Position numbers and translations under genes: made by a program. DNA of 64,000 bases from Dongia mobilis (GTDB taxonomy: Bacteria > Pseudomonadota > Alphaproteobacteria > Dongiales > Dongiaceae), in assembly GCF_004363235.1 (NCBI RefSeq), contig NZ_SNYW01000002.1, positions 1 to 64,000 of the forward strand. The letters run 5' to 3'. Numbering within the stretch: the first letter of the stretch is position 1; each line of letters begins with the position of its first letter. A model generated the notes under the pieces. That model saw only the letters and a program-made list of their open reading frames with translations, was not told where the DNA came from and did no database searches. Of this stretch, positions 34,874 through 43,220 are shown piece by piece.

Positions 34874-35518
34874 ATGGCCGAAGGCGGCTTGCGTGAACGG
34901 CAAAAAGAGAAGCGAAAACAAGCAATTATGGTCGCAGCCGCGCGCCTCTTCCAGGAGCAGGGGTTCAACGCCGCCTCGATGGAGGATATCGCCGCAGCTG
35001 CCGAATTGTCGGTCGGCACGGTCTACAACTACTTCAAGTCGAAGGCCGAAATCGGGCTCGCCATCTACCAGGCCGACCGCGATCTGGTGCAGGGGGCGAC
35101 CGACAAGGTGATCGCCAACCCGCCCGCGGACCCGGTCGATGCCATCTGCCGCATGATGGAGACCGATTTCGAGACCGAGGTCGGCTATCTCGACCGCGCC
35201 GTCTGGTCGGCGCTGTTCGGCGCCTCTTTCACCGACCAGTCGAGCCTATCCAATGCCTTCGTCTCGGACGAATTGATGCGGGTCGACCAGTTCCGCAAAC
35301 TGCTGCAGGTCCTGGCGGCGAAGGGAAAGATCGACGCCGCGGCCGATCTTGATGCGGCCGCCGAGATGCTGGGGGCGCTCAACCTCTGGTATTTCATGCG
35401 CTGGCTGGCCGGCCTGCAATCCGGCACGGGCGATGCCGCTCACGCGATTCTGAGCGCCGAAGGCCGTGCCGCCCTGAAGCGGCACATCACCCAATTGACG
35501 CGCGGGTTGCTGGCCTGA
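34874..35518 (+). CDS. TetR/AcrR-family transcriptional regulator
   Basis: A 214-residue repressor-type protein. The N-terminal helix-turn-helix is RLFQEQGFNAASMEDIAAAA followed by LSVGTVYNYFKSKAEI (about residues 24-59). The C-terminal ligand domain is unassigned. The start is set by spacing: AGGAG lies 6 nt before ATG 34874, while the in-frame ATG 34868 directly abuts it. Divergent to the aminotransferase gene, which it likely regulates together with itself. Confidence 0.92.
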   Translation: MAEGGLRERQKEKRKQAIMVAAARLFQEQGFNAASMEDIAAAAELSVGTVYNYFKSKAEIGLAIYQADRDLVQGATDKVIANPPADPVDAICRMMETDFETEVGYLDRAVWSALFGASFTDQSSLSNAFVSDELMRVDQFRKLLQVLAAKGKIDAAADLDAAAEMLGALNLWYFMRWLAGLQSGTGDAAHAILSAEGRAALKRHITQLTRGLLA

Positions 35519-35533
35519 TCGCACCGACCCTGC

Positions 35534-35563
35534 TGTCATCCCCCGCCTGCGCGGTCCATGACA
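35534..35563. repeat. Inverted repeat after tetR, containing dispersed 12-mer copy 2
   Basis: TGTCAT (35534-35539) and ATGACA (35558-35563) flank a GC-rich centre that includes GTCATCCCCCGC, also seen at 32031-32042. It lies in the 73-bp convergent gap between tetR and fdsD and could act as a bidirectional 3' end signal. Confidence 0.45.
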
Positions 35564-35591
35564 ACGAGGACAAGGATGAAGTAGGACGCCC

Positions 35592-35846
35592 CTACGCGCT
35601 CTCTTTGAGATGCGGCTGTTCGGCGGCGAGTTTCTCGAGCGCGGTGCGGGCGAGCGGCTTCAACCCGGCGCCGCCCGCTGCGAGATGGGCGAAGATGCCG
35701 CGGCGCATGCGCGGGTCCCAGAATTTCCGGATATGGGTGGCGACACCCTCCACGCCCTCGGCCTCGGGATAGCCCTGGAAAAAATCGGCGATCTGGTTCG
35801 CCATCCGCACCAGCGTGTCGCTGCCGCCTGCGTGATCGTTGCTCAC
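35592..35846 (-). CDS. fdsD: NAD-dependent formate dehydrogenase subunit delta
   Basis: An 84-residue protein with the FdsD pattern: LVRMANQIADFFQGYP (about residues 12-27) and HIRKFWDPRMRRGIFAHL (about 39-56), then a short Leu-rich tail. The small subunit is needed for a stable FdsABG complex in related organisms, though its exact role is unclear. It overlaps the fdhD stop by 4 nt (ATGA) and is the last gene of the fds operon. Confidence 0.92.
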   Translation of the reverse strand: MSNDHAGGSDTLVRMANQIADFFQGYPEAEGVEGVATHIRKFWDPRMRRGIFAHLAAGGAGLKPLARTALEKLAAEQPHLKESA

Positions 35847-36715
35847 TGTCTGCTCTCCATGTCGATGCGCTCACCATGGGCGACGACGAGGAGCGAATCC
35901 TGCCGCGCCAGGGCCGCGAGGGTGAGGTTGTTGGCCTGCGCCAGGCGCCGCGCCATCAAGGTCGGCGCAGAGACCGCGACCAGCACGCGAATGCCGGCGA
36001 CGATCGCCTTCTGCGCCATTTCGACCGAGCAGCGGCTGGTGATGAGGGCAAAGCCGGAAGCGGGGTCGATCCCGGCGGTGACGAGCGCGCCAATCATCTT
36101 GTCGAGGGCGTTGTGGCGGCCGACATCCTCGCGCAGCAGGCGAAGATTGCCGTCACGGTCGCAGAAGGCGGCGGCGTGGAGGGCGCGGGCCTCGGCGTTC
36201 CACACCTGTGCCGCGGGCAGGGCGGCGAGGCCCCGCTCGATCGCCGCCAGGGCGACCCGATCGCCGTCCGGCTGGCTGCCCTCCGGCAGAACCGGCAGGT
36301 CGCGCGCCACTTCCTCCAGGCTGTCGATGCCGCAGAGGCCGCAGCCGGTGCGACCCGCCAGGGTGCGGCGCCGCTCCTTCAGGCGCCAGAATCTCTCGGC
36401 GGCGAGCTCGATCTGCAGCTCGATGCCCTTTTCATGTGCGATCGCCTCGACCGCGCGGATCTCGTCGGCCTTGTCGATGATGCCTTCGCAAAGCGAGAAG
36501 CCGCGGGCGAAATCCTCGAGATCGGCCGGGCTTGCCATCATCACGGCATGACTGACGCCGTTATAGACCAGCGCCACCGGCACTTCCTCGACCAGGGGGT
36601 CGAGGCGGTCGAACTGCCTGCCGTCAAAGGTAAGCTGGCGCAGCCGCACGGGCGCCACGACCGGCGGCAAGGCGCCCGCCAAATCCCTGCCCCCGTCCTG
36701 CGGCCTGGTCTTCAT
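35843..36715 (-). CDS. fdhD: Formate dehydrogenase accessory sulfurtransferase FdhD/FdsC
   Basis: A 290-residue protein that delivers sulfur to the molybdenum cofactor of formate dehydrogenase. The sulfur-relay Cys pair lies in the CGLCGIDSLEE string (about residues 142-152). The core regions EVPVALVYNGVSHAVMMASP and VGRHNALDKMIGAL are typical. It begins 3 nt after fdsA and overlaps fdsD by 4 nt. Start is an ATG giving MKTRPQDGG, followed by a non-conserved 40-residue lead. Confidence 0.93.
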   Translation of the reverse strand: MKTRPQDGGRDLAGALPPVVAPVRLRQLTFDGRQFDRLDPLVEEVPVALVYNGVSHAVMMASPADLEDFARGFSLCEGIIDKADEIRAVEAIAHEKGIELQIELAAERFWRLKERRRTLAGRTGCGLCGIDSLEEVARDLPVLPEGSQPDGDRVALAAIERGLAALPAAQVWNAEARALHAAAFCDRDGNLRLLREDVGRHNALDKMIGALVTAGIDPASGFALITSRCSVEMAQKAIVAGIRVLVAVSAPTLMARRLAQANNLTLAALARQDSLLVVAHGERIDMESRQ

Positions 36716-36718
36716 CCG

Positions 36719-39556
36719 CTATTCGGCCGCCCGGTTGATGCGGCGCGCGGCGTCACGGAACAGGGCATAGTCGCGCTGCCATTCCGACTGCATGTTGGAG
36801 AGCCGCACCTCGACCGCCGTCACCTTGTATTCCGGGCAGTTGGTCGCCCAGTCGGAAAAATCCGTGGTGATGACGTTGGCGCCGGTGCCGACATGGTGGA
36901 AGGTGGTGTAGACGACACCTGGCTGCATGCGCTCGGAGATGACGGCCTTCAGCGTGGTCTCGCCGACGCGGCTCATGACCGAGACGTTGTCGCCCTCGCG
37001 GATGCCGCGCTGCTCGGCGTCGTGGGGATGGATCTCCAGCACGTCCTCGGGGTGCCAGGCGACATTGTGGGTGCGCCGGGTCTGCGCGCCGACATTGTAT
37101 TGGCTGAGGATGCGCCCGGTGGTGAGCAGGAGCGGGAAGCGCGGGCCGACCTTTTCCTCGGTCGGCACGAATTCGGTGATCATGAAGCGGCCCTTGCCCC
37201 GCACGAATTTGCCGATATGCATGGTCGGCGTGCCCTCGGGTGCCGCGTCGTTGCAGGGCCATTGCACCGAGCCCTTCTCCTCTAGCAGCGCATAGGAGAC
37301 GTTCTTGAAGGTGGGCGTCAGCGCGGCGATCTCGTCCATGATCTCGCTGGGGTGGTTGTAATGCATCGGATAGCCCAGCGCGTTGCTGAGCATCATGGTC
37401 ACCTCCCAATCGGCATAGCCGGGGGCAGGCGGCACCGCGCGGCGGACGCGGTTGATGCGCCGCTCGGCATTGGTGAAGGTGCCGTCCTTTTCCAGGAAGG
37501 TGGTGCCGGGCAGGAAGACATGGGCGTAATTCGCCGTCTCGTTCAGGAAGATGTCCTGCACGACGACGCATTCCATGGCGGCAAGGCCCGCCGTCACATG
37601 CTTGATATTGGGATCGCTTTGCGCGATGTCCTCGCCCTGGATGTAGATGCCCTTGAAGCTGCCGTCGATGGCGGCATCCAGCATGTTGGGGATGCGCAAG
37701 CCCGGCTCCGGATCGAGGGTGACGCCCCAGGCCTGGTTGAACTGTTCGCGCACATCGTCGGTCGAGATGTGGCGATAGCCCGGCAGCTCGTGCGGGAAGG
37801 AACCCATGTCGCACGAACCCTGGACGTTGTTCTGCCCGCGCAGCGGATTGACGCCGGCACCGACATGCCCGACATGGCCGGTCGCCATGGCGAGGTTCGC
37901 CATGCCCATCACCATGGTCGAGCCCTGGCTGTGCTCGGTGACACCGAGGCCGTAATAGATGGCGGCGTTCTTGACGCCGGCATAGAGCCGGGCAGCGCCG
38001 CGTACATCCGCCGCCGGCACGCCAGTATATTGCTCGAGCGCCTCGGGCGAGTTGCGTTCCTCGGCGACGAAGGCACGCCAGCGGTCGAATTCCATTTTGT
38101 CGCAGCGTTCGGCGACATAGGCCTCGTCGACCAGGCCCTCGGTCACGATGACATGCGCCATCGCGTTGATGATGGCGACATTGGTGCCGGGCCTGAGCGG
38201 CAGGTGATAGTCCGCCTTGATATGCGCCGATTTGACGAGGTCGATGCGGCGGGGATCCACCACGATCAGCTTCGCCCCCTGGCGCAGCCGCTTCTTCATG
38301 TGGCTGGCGAAGACCGGATGGCCGTCGGTCGGGTTGGCGCCGATCACCATGATGACGTCGGCTTCCCGCACGGAATCGAAATTCTGCGTGCCGGCCGAGG
38401 TGCCGAAGGTCTGCGACAGGCCATAGCCGGTGGGCGAATGGCAGACGCGGGCGCAGGTATCGACGTTGTTGACGCCGAAGCCGGCGCGGATCAGCTTCTG
38501 CACCAGATAGGTCTCTTCATTGGTGCAGCGCGAGGAGGTGATGCCGCCCACCGCACCCTTGCCGTATTTCGCCTGGATGCGCTTGAATTCGTTGGCGGCG
38601 TGGCCGATCGCTTCCTCCCAGCTGACCTCGCGCCAGGGATCGGTGATCTTTTCGCGGATCATCGGCTTGGTGATGCGGTCCTTGTGGGTGGCATAGCCCC
38701 AGGCGAAGCGGCCCTTGACGCAGGAATGGCCGTGATTGGCCTCGCCATCCTTGTAGGGCGTCATGCGCACCACCTCGGTGCCGCGCATCTCGGCCTTGAA
38801 CGAGCAGCCCACCCCGCAATAGGCGCAGGTGGTGACCACGGAATGCTCCGGCTGGCCCGCCTCGATCACGGTCTTTTCCATCAGCGTTGCGGTCGGGCAG
38901 GCCTGCACGCAGGCGCCGCAGGAGACGCATTCGCTGCCCAGGAAATCTTCTTTCTGCCCGGCCGAGACGGTCGAGGCAAAACCGCGGGAATCGATGGTCA
39001 GGGCGAAGGTCCCCTGTACTTCCTCGCAGGCGCGCACACAGCGCGAACAGACGATGCATTTCGAGGCATCGAAGGTGAAATAGGGATTGCTCTCGTCCTT
39101 CGCGGCATCGAGATGGTTCTCGCCCGCGAAGCCGTAGCGCACCTCGCGCAGGCCGACGACACCCGCCATGTCCTGCAGCTCGCAATCGCCATTGGCGGCA
39201 CAGGTCAGGCAGTCGAGCGGGTGGTCGGAGATATAGAGCTCCATGATGTTGCGGCGGAGCTTCGAGAGCTTGCCGGTCTGGGTCCAGACCTTGAGCCCGC
39301 TCTCGACCGGCGTGGTGCAGGAGGCCGGCGTACCGCGCCGCCCCTCGATCTCGACCGCACAGAGGCGGCAGGAACCGAAGGCCTCGAGGCTGTCGGTGGC
39401 GCAGAGCTTCGGGATCTTGGTGCCGAGCTCCATCGCCGCGCGCATGATCGAGGTGCCCTCCGGCACGGTGATCTCCTGCCCGTCGATGGAGAGCGTCACC
39501 ATCCTGGCGGAGAGACGGATCGGCGTGCCGTAATCGGTTTCCTTGATCAGGGTCAT
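36719..39556 (-). CDS. fdsA: NAD-dependent formate dehydrogenase subunit alpha (molybdopterin)
   Basis: A 945-residue cytoplasmic catalytic subunit. The N-terminus is a 2Fe-2S ferredoxin domain (CRLCAVEIEGRRGTPASC). A His-Cys cluster region (DHPLDCLTCAANGDCELQD) and two 4Fe-4S motifs (CIVCSRCVRACEE; CVSCGACVQACPT) follow. The CAYCGVGC cluster then opens the bis-MGD core. The Mo ligand is Cys, in VDTCARVCHSPTGYGL, so no selenocysteine is used. ATG 39556 starts at MTLIKETDYG; the frame is open far upstream but only antisense-like sequence precedes it. Formate oxidation electrons pass to FdsB/FdsG. Confidence 0.96.
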   Translation of the reverse strand: MTLIKETDYGTPIRLSARMVTLSIDGQEITVPEGTSIMRAAMELGTKIPKLCATDSLEAFGSCRLCAVEIEGRRGTPASCTTPVESGLKVWTQTGKLSKLRRNIMELYISDHPLDCLTCAANGDCELQDMAGVVGLREVRYGFAGENHLDAAKDESNPYFTFDASKCIVCSRCVRACEEVQGTFALTIDSRGFASTVSAGQKEDFLGSECVSCGACVQACPTATLMEKTVIEAGQPEHSVVTTCAYCGVGCSFKAEMRGTEVVRMTPYKDGEANHGHSCVKGRFAWGYATHKDRITKPMIREKITDPWREVSWEEAIGHAANEFKRIQAKYGKGAVGGITSSRCTNEETYLVQKLIRAGFGVNNVDTCARVCHSPTGYGLSQTFGTSAGTQNFDSVREADVIMVIGANPTDGHPVFASHMKKRLRQGAKLIVVDPRRIDLVKSAHIKADYHLPLRPGTNVAIINAMAHVIVTEGLVDEAYVAERCDKMEFDRWRAFVAEERNSPEALEQYTGVPAADVRGAARLYAGVKNAAIYYGLGVTEHSQGSTMVMGMANLAMATGHVGHVGAGVNPLRGQNNVQGSCDMGSFPHELPGYRHISTDDVREQFNQAWGVTLDPEPGLRIPNMLDAAIDGSFKGIYIQGEDIAQSDPNIKHVTAGLAAMECVVVQDIFLNETANYAHVFLPGTTFLEKDGTFTNAERRINRVRRAVPPAPGYADWEVTMMLSNALGYPMHYNHPSEIMDEIAALTPTFKNVSYALLEEKGSVQWPCNDAAPEGTPTMHIGKFVRGKGRFMITEFVPTEEKVGPRFPLLLTTGRILSQYNVGAQTRRTHNVAWHPEDVLEIHPHDAEQRGIREGDNVSVMSRVGETTLKAVISERMQPGVVYTTFHHVGTGANVITTDFSDWATNCPEYKVTAVEVRLSNMQSEWQRDYALFRDAARRINRAAE

Positions 39557-39569
39557 GGGCTTTACTCCG

Positions 39570-41129
39570 TCACTCCGCCGCGGCCTTGGCCGTCGGGCGG
39601 TTGAAATCTTCCGGGAAATGGCGGACCGCACTCTGCACCGGGAAGGGGGTGAGGCCACCCAATGCGCAGAGCGAGCCATCCAGCATGGTGTCGCAGAGAT
39701 CGGCCAGCAGCGCCTTGTTCTTGTCCGGCTCGATGCCGTCGCGGATCCGGTCCAGCACCTCGACGCCGCGGGTCGAGCCGATGCGGCAGGGCGTGCACTT
39801 GCCGCAGGATTCGACGGCGCAGAATTCCATCGCGAAGCGCGCCTGGGCCAGCAGGTCGACGGAATCGTCGAAGACGACGATGCCGCCATGGCCCAGCATG
39901 CCCTTGGCCGCGGCCATGGCCTCGTAATCCAAGGGCGTGTCGAGCAGCGCCTCGGGGAAATAGGCGCCCAGTGGTCCACCCACCTGTACCGCGCGGAGCG
40001 GCCGGCCGCTTGCCGTGCCGCCGCCGAAATCATCGATCGCCTGGCGCAGCGTGATGCCGAAGGCCTTCTCGACCAGGCCACCATATTTGATGTTGCCGGC
40101 CAATTGCAGCGGCATGGTGCCGCGCGAGCGGCCCATGCCGAAATTCTGGTAGAAGGCCGCCCCCTTGTCGAGGATGGTCGGCACGGCGGCGAGCGAGAGC
40201 ACGTTGTTGATGACGGTGGGCTTGCCGAAGAGGCCCTTGAGGGCCGGCAGCGGCGGCTTTGCCCGTACCATGCCGCGCTTGCCCTCGAGGCTTTCCAGCA
40301 GCGAGGTCTCCTCGCCGCAGACATAGGCGCCGGCGCCCAGCCGCGCCTCGAGCTGGAAGACGCGGCCGGAACCGAGGATATCGGGGCCGAGGAAGCCCGC
40401 CCGATTGGCCTCGCGGATCGCATCCTGCATGCGCTGGAAGGCGTGCGGATATTCGCTGCGGATATAGATGTAGCCCATGGTGGCACCGACGGCGATGCCG
40501 GCGATGGTCATGCCCTCGATGAGGAGATAGGGATCGCCCTCCATCACCATGCGGTCGGCGAAGGTGCCGCTGTCGCCTTCGTCGGCGTTGCAGACAATGT
40601 ATTTCTGGTCCGAACCGGCGCCCAGCACGGTCTTCCACTTGATGCCGGTGGGGAAGCCGGCGCCGCCGCGGCCGCGCAGGCCGCTTTGCGTCACTTCCTC
40701 GACGATCGCCGCCGGTTCCATGCCGAGCGCGCGGCGCAGGCCCTTATAGCCGTCATGGGCCTCGTAATCGGCAAGGCTCAAGGGGTCGATGATGCCGCAG
40801 CGCGCGAAGGTCAGGCGCTCCTGGTTCTTGAGATAGGGGATTTCCTCGGGCCGGCCGAGATGCAGCTTGTGCCCGGCCTTGCCCTCGAGGCACCCGGCTT
40901 CGAGCAGCGGCTTCACATCGGCCGCGCTGACCGGGCCATAGGCGATGCGCCCCTGCGACGTCACCACTTCGACCATCGGTTCCAGCCAGAACAGGCCGCG
41001 GCTGCCGTTGCGCACGATCTCGATGTCGAGGCCGCGCGCCTTCGCCTCGACCTGGAAGGCGCGCACCACCGCGTCGGCGCCGAGCGCCAGGGCGGCGGAA
41101 TCACTGGGAATGTAAAGACGGGTCGCCAT
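39570..41129 (-). CDS. fdsB: NAD-dependent formate dehydrogenase subunit beta (NuoF-like)
   Basis: A 519-residue subunit that reduces NAD. An N-terminal thioredoxin-like segment of about 100 residues is followed by the NuoF core. The core has SGLRGRGGAGFPTGIKW (NAD/FMN loop), YIVCNADEGDSGTF, YVCGEETSLLESLEG and the 4Fe-4S motif ESCGKCTPCRIGS (about residues 424-436). Its ATG shares one base with the fdsG stop (TGATG), so translation is coupled. Ends 13 nt before fdsA. Confidence 0.95.
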   Translation of the reverse strand: MATRLYIPSDSAALALGADAVVRAFQVEAKARGLDIEIVRNGSRGLFWLEPMVEVVTSQGRIAYGPVSAADVKPLLEAGCLEGKAGHKLHLGRPEEIPYLKNQERLTFARCGIIDPLSLADYEAHDGYKGLRRALGMEPAAIVEEVTQSGLRGRGGAGFPTGIKWKTVLGAGSDQKYIVCNADEGDSGTFADRMVMEGDPYLLIEGMTIAGIAVGATMGYIYIRSEYPHAFQRMQDAIREANRAGFLGPDILGSGRVFQLEARLGAGAYVCGEETSLLESLEGKRGMVRAKPPLPALKGLFGKPTVINNVLSLAAVPTILDKGAAFYQNFGMGRSRGTMPLQLAGNIKYGGLVEKAFGITLRQAIDDFGGGTASGRPLRAVQVGGPLGAYFPEALLDTPLDYEAMAAAKGMLGHGGIVVFDDSVDLLAQARFAMEFCAVESCGKCTPCRIGSTRGVEVLDRIRDGIEPDKNKALLADLCDTMLDGSLCALGGLTPFPVQSAVRHFPEDFNRPTAKAAAE

Positions 41130-41644
41130 CAGCTTTTCCCTCCGGTGAGGTCGGCGATGATGGCGTCGAAGCGCGCCGGCGTGACCCTGGCGTGCAATTC
41201 GCCATCCACCATCAGGGCGGGCGAGCAGGCGCAGAGGCCGAGGCAATAGACCGCCTCGAGGGTGAAATTGCGGTCGGCGCTGGTGGCGCCGAACTCGGCC
41301 TTCAGGCGTTTGGCGACATGCGTCTCGAGGGTCCGCCCGTCCATCGACTGGCACGCCTCGGCACGGCACACCTTCACCACATGCCGCCCGGCGGGTTCCT
41401 TGCGGAAATCATGGTAGAAGCTGATGACGCCATGCACCTCGGCCCGGGAGAGGTTGAGCTCGTCGGCGATGATCGGCACGGCCTCCGCATCGACATAGCC
41501 GAAATGCTCGTTGAGGGCGTGCAGGATAGGGAGCAGGGCCCCTTCCAGATTGCGGTGCTCCTGGACGATGCCGCGGGCCGCATCCCTGTCCCAGGGATTG
41601 CCAGCGGACTTGTTTGGGGACCTCGCGGCGGCTAATCCCGACAT
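41129..41644 (-). CDS. fdsG: NAD-dependent formate dehydrogenase subunit gamma (NuoE-like)
   Basis: A 171-residue 2Fe-2S subunit. The NuoE pattern VCRAEACQSMDG with the second Cys pair in YCLGLCACSPALMVDG is complete. The N-terminal helical part (EGALLPILHALNEHFGYVD) fits too. ATG 41644 begins MSGLAAARS after GGGAGG; spacing is about 12 nt, so an upstream in-frame start at 41677 remains possible. First gene of the leftward operon fdsG-fdsB-fdsA-fdhD-fdsD. No fdsR-type regulator gene is adjacent. Confidence 0.93.
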   Translation of the reverse strand: MSGLAAARSPNKSAGNPWDRDAARGIVQEHRNLEGALLPILHALNEHFGYVDAEAVPIIADELNLSRAEVHGVISFYHDFRKEPAGRHVVKVCRAEACQSMDGRTLETHVAKRLKAEFGATSADRNFTLEAVYCLGLCACSPALMVDGELHARVTPARFDAIIADLTGGKS

Positions 41645-41715
41645 CGGCGTTTTTTCCTCCCGGCAATGCGGCGACATGGAACCAGGGAATTCCTAGCCAT
41701 TTTGCGCCCAAGGCG

Positions 41716-41733
41716 GTGTCGCTGCAGCGACAC
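41716..41733. promoter_or_regulatory. 18-bp perfect palindrome in the fds promoter region
   Basis: GTGTCGCTGCAGCGACAC is fully self-complementary, 72-89 bp upstream of fdsG ATG. It is a good candidate operator for the formate dehydrogenase operon; the binding protein is unknown. Confidence 0.55.
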
Positions 41734-41787
41734 TCAAGAGAGTAAATCCGTACAAGGCCTATGGTTCAAATTGGATCGGGTTATATC

Positions 41788-41808
41788 TTGATAAACAAAA
41801 TTTATCAA
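41788..41808. promoter_or_regulatory. AT-rich inverted repeat in the fds promoter region
   Basis: TTGATAAA (41788-41795) and TTTATCAA (41801-41808) are perfect inverted repeats around CAAAA, about 145-165 bp upstream of fdsG. The composition stands out from the GC-rich surroundings. It may be an activator site, or an element at the 3' end of the upstream GNAT gene (stop at 41838). Confidence 0.5.
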
Positions 41809-41837
41809 AAATGGCGATTCCAGGGCATTTCCGGGAA

Positions 41838-42374
41838 TCAACCTGTGGCCGATGCGGGCCCCGATACATCGATCCCGAAGCTGACCGGGTAAATTATCCT
41901 GCCTTTATGGCCATTTAATGCGCCCGGCTGCAATTCCAGGCCCATGAAGGCCTCGCCCTGGAAGGGGGCCTGGAACCCCGCCGTCAGCGCCGCCCGGAAG
42001 CCGAAGCGCGGATAATATTGCGGATGGCCGAGGACGATCACCGCCGCCCAGCCACCTTCCCGCGCCGCTGCCAGGCCGGCCTCGATAAGCGCACTGCCGA
42101 TGCCGCGCTTCTGATAGGCCGGGGTAACGCCGACCGGCGCCAGTGCCAGGGCCGGGATCGCCCGCCCGTCCACCTCGACGGTCAGCGGCGAAAACAGGAT
42201 ATGGCCGACCGGCTCGTCGTCGAGCCGCGCCAGCAGCGAGATGGCATCGAGGCCGTCGGCGACGAGGGCGGCCACCAGTTTTCCCTCCGCCGGCCCGCCG
42301 AAGGCCGCGTCATGAATTTTTCTGATGGCGGGCAGATCCGCCGCTTCCGCCTTTCTGATCCGCATTCTTCCCAT
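41838..42374 (-). CDS. GNAT-family N-acetyltransferase
   Basis: A 178-residue acetyltransferase. The N-terminal strand RIRKAEAADLPAIRKIHDAA, the acetyl-CoA loop APVGVTPAYQKRGIGSALIE (about residues 84-103) and the HPQYYPRFGF string are typical of the YhbS-like GNAT group. The substrate is unknown. Start choice lies between ATG 42374 and ATG 42365. The start is divergent from the nitrilase-family gene with about 50 bp between, so the promoters overlap. Confidence 0.85.
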   Translation of the reverse strand: MGRMRIRKAEAADLPAIRKIHDAAFGGPAEGKLVAALVADGLDAISLLARLDDEPVGHILFSPLTVEVDGRAIPALALAPVGVTPAYQKRGIGSALIEAGLAAAREGGWAAVIVLGHPQYYPRFGFRAALTAGFQAPFQGEAFMGLELQPGALNGHKGRIIYPVSFGIDVSGPASATG

Positions 42375-42421
42375 ATAGGTTGGCGATCGCCCGCGCCCAA
42401 ACGGAATCGGACCCTGCCCGC

Positions 42422-43204
42422 ATGCGCCTTGCCCTCTACCAGAACGACAGCAAACCGAGCGATGTCGCCCACCAGCTGGCATCGCTGCGCCGCGTCGCCC
42501 GCGACCTCCGGGGCGAGGCCGATCTGCTGGTGACGCCCGAGCTCTTTGCCAGCGGCTATCGCCTGCCGCCGGCCGAACTGCAGCGCCTTGCCGAGCCGGC
42601 GGCGGGGCCTTTCGTTGGCGCCCTTGCCGACATCGCGCGCGAGGCCGGTCTTGCCATCCTGTGCGGCTTTCCCGAGCGCGATGGCGCGCTGGTCTTCAAC
42701 AGCGCCATCGCCATCGGCCGCGACGGCGCGACCCTCGCCCTCTATCGCAAGCTGCACCTGCCGAGCGATGACGAGCGCGCCGCCTTTGCCGCGGGCGGGC
42801 GCATCGTTACCTTTGACCTGCTGGGATTCCACGTGGCGCCGCTGATCTGCTACGACATCGAATTTCCGGAAGCGGCGCGCGCCTGCGCGCGGGCCGGCGC
42901 CGAGCTCATCCTGGTGCCGACGGCGCTCCGCCGCCACTGGCACGAGATCGCCCGCCAGGTCATCCCCGTCCGCGCCCGCGAGAGCGGCGCCTTCCTCGCC
43001 TATTGCAATTTCGCCGGCAGCGAGAGCGACTGGGATTACGCCGGCCTCTCCTCGATCTGCGGGCCCGATGGCGCTGTGCTCGCGCTGGCGGGCGAGGCCG
43101 AAGGCGTCATCGTCGCCACGCTCAACCACGGCGCGGTGGCTGCGGCCCGGGCGCGCCTGCCTTATCTGAGGGATTGCCGGTTCGGCGTGAGCGGGCCGGA
43201 CTGA
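42422..43204 (+). CDS. Carbon-nitrogen hydrolase (nitrilase superfamily)
   Basis: A 260-residue amidohydrolase. The catalytic Glu is in LLVTPELFASGY (about residue 42), the Lys in YRKLHLP (about residue 112) and the nucleophile Cys in PLICYDIEFPEAAR (about residue 144). Members hydrolyse amides or carbamoyl groups in the cytoplasm. The closest described groups are aliphatic or omega amidases and R-stereoselective amidases; the substrate here is open. ATG 42422 begins MRLALYQND, a usual family start. Confidence 0.9.
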   Translation: MRLALYQNDSKPSDVAHQLASLRRVARDLRGEADLLVTPELFASGYRLPPAELQRLAEPAAGPFVGALADIAREAGLAILCGFPERDGALVFNSAIAIGRDGATLALYRKLHLPSDDERAAFAAGGRIVTFDLLGFHVAPLICYDIEFPEAARACARAGAELILVPTALRRHWHEIARQVIPVRARESGAFLAYCNFAGSESDWDYAGLSSICGPDGAVLALAGEAEGVIVATLNHGAVAAARARLPYLRDCRFGVSGPD

Positions 43205-43220
43205 AAACCGGCACCGCCGC

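Noticed and set aside
37352-39604. 750-codon open frame opposite fdsA
   Set aside because: fdsA on the minus strand has all cluster and molybdopterin motifs.
39557-40486. Upstream extension of the fdsA reading frame into fdsB
   Set aside because: The conserved FdsA N-terminus begins at MTLIKETDYG (39556); the extension is out of frame with the intact fdsB gene.
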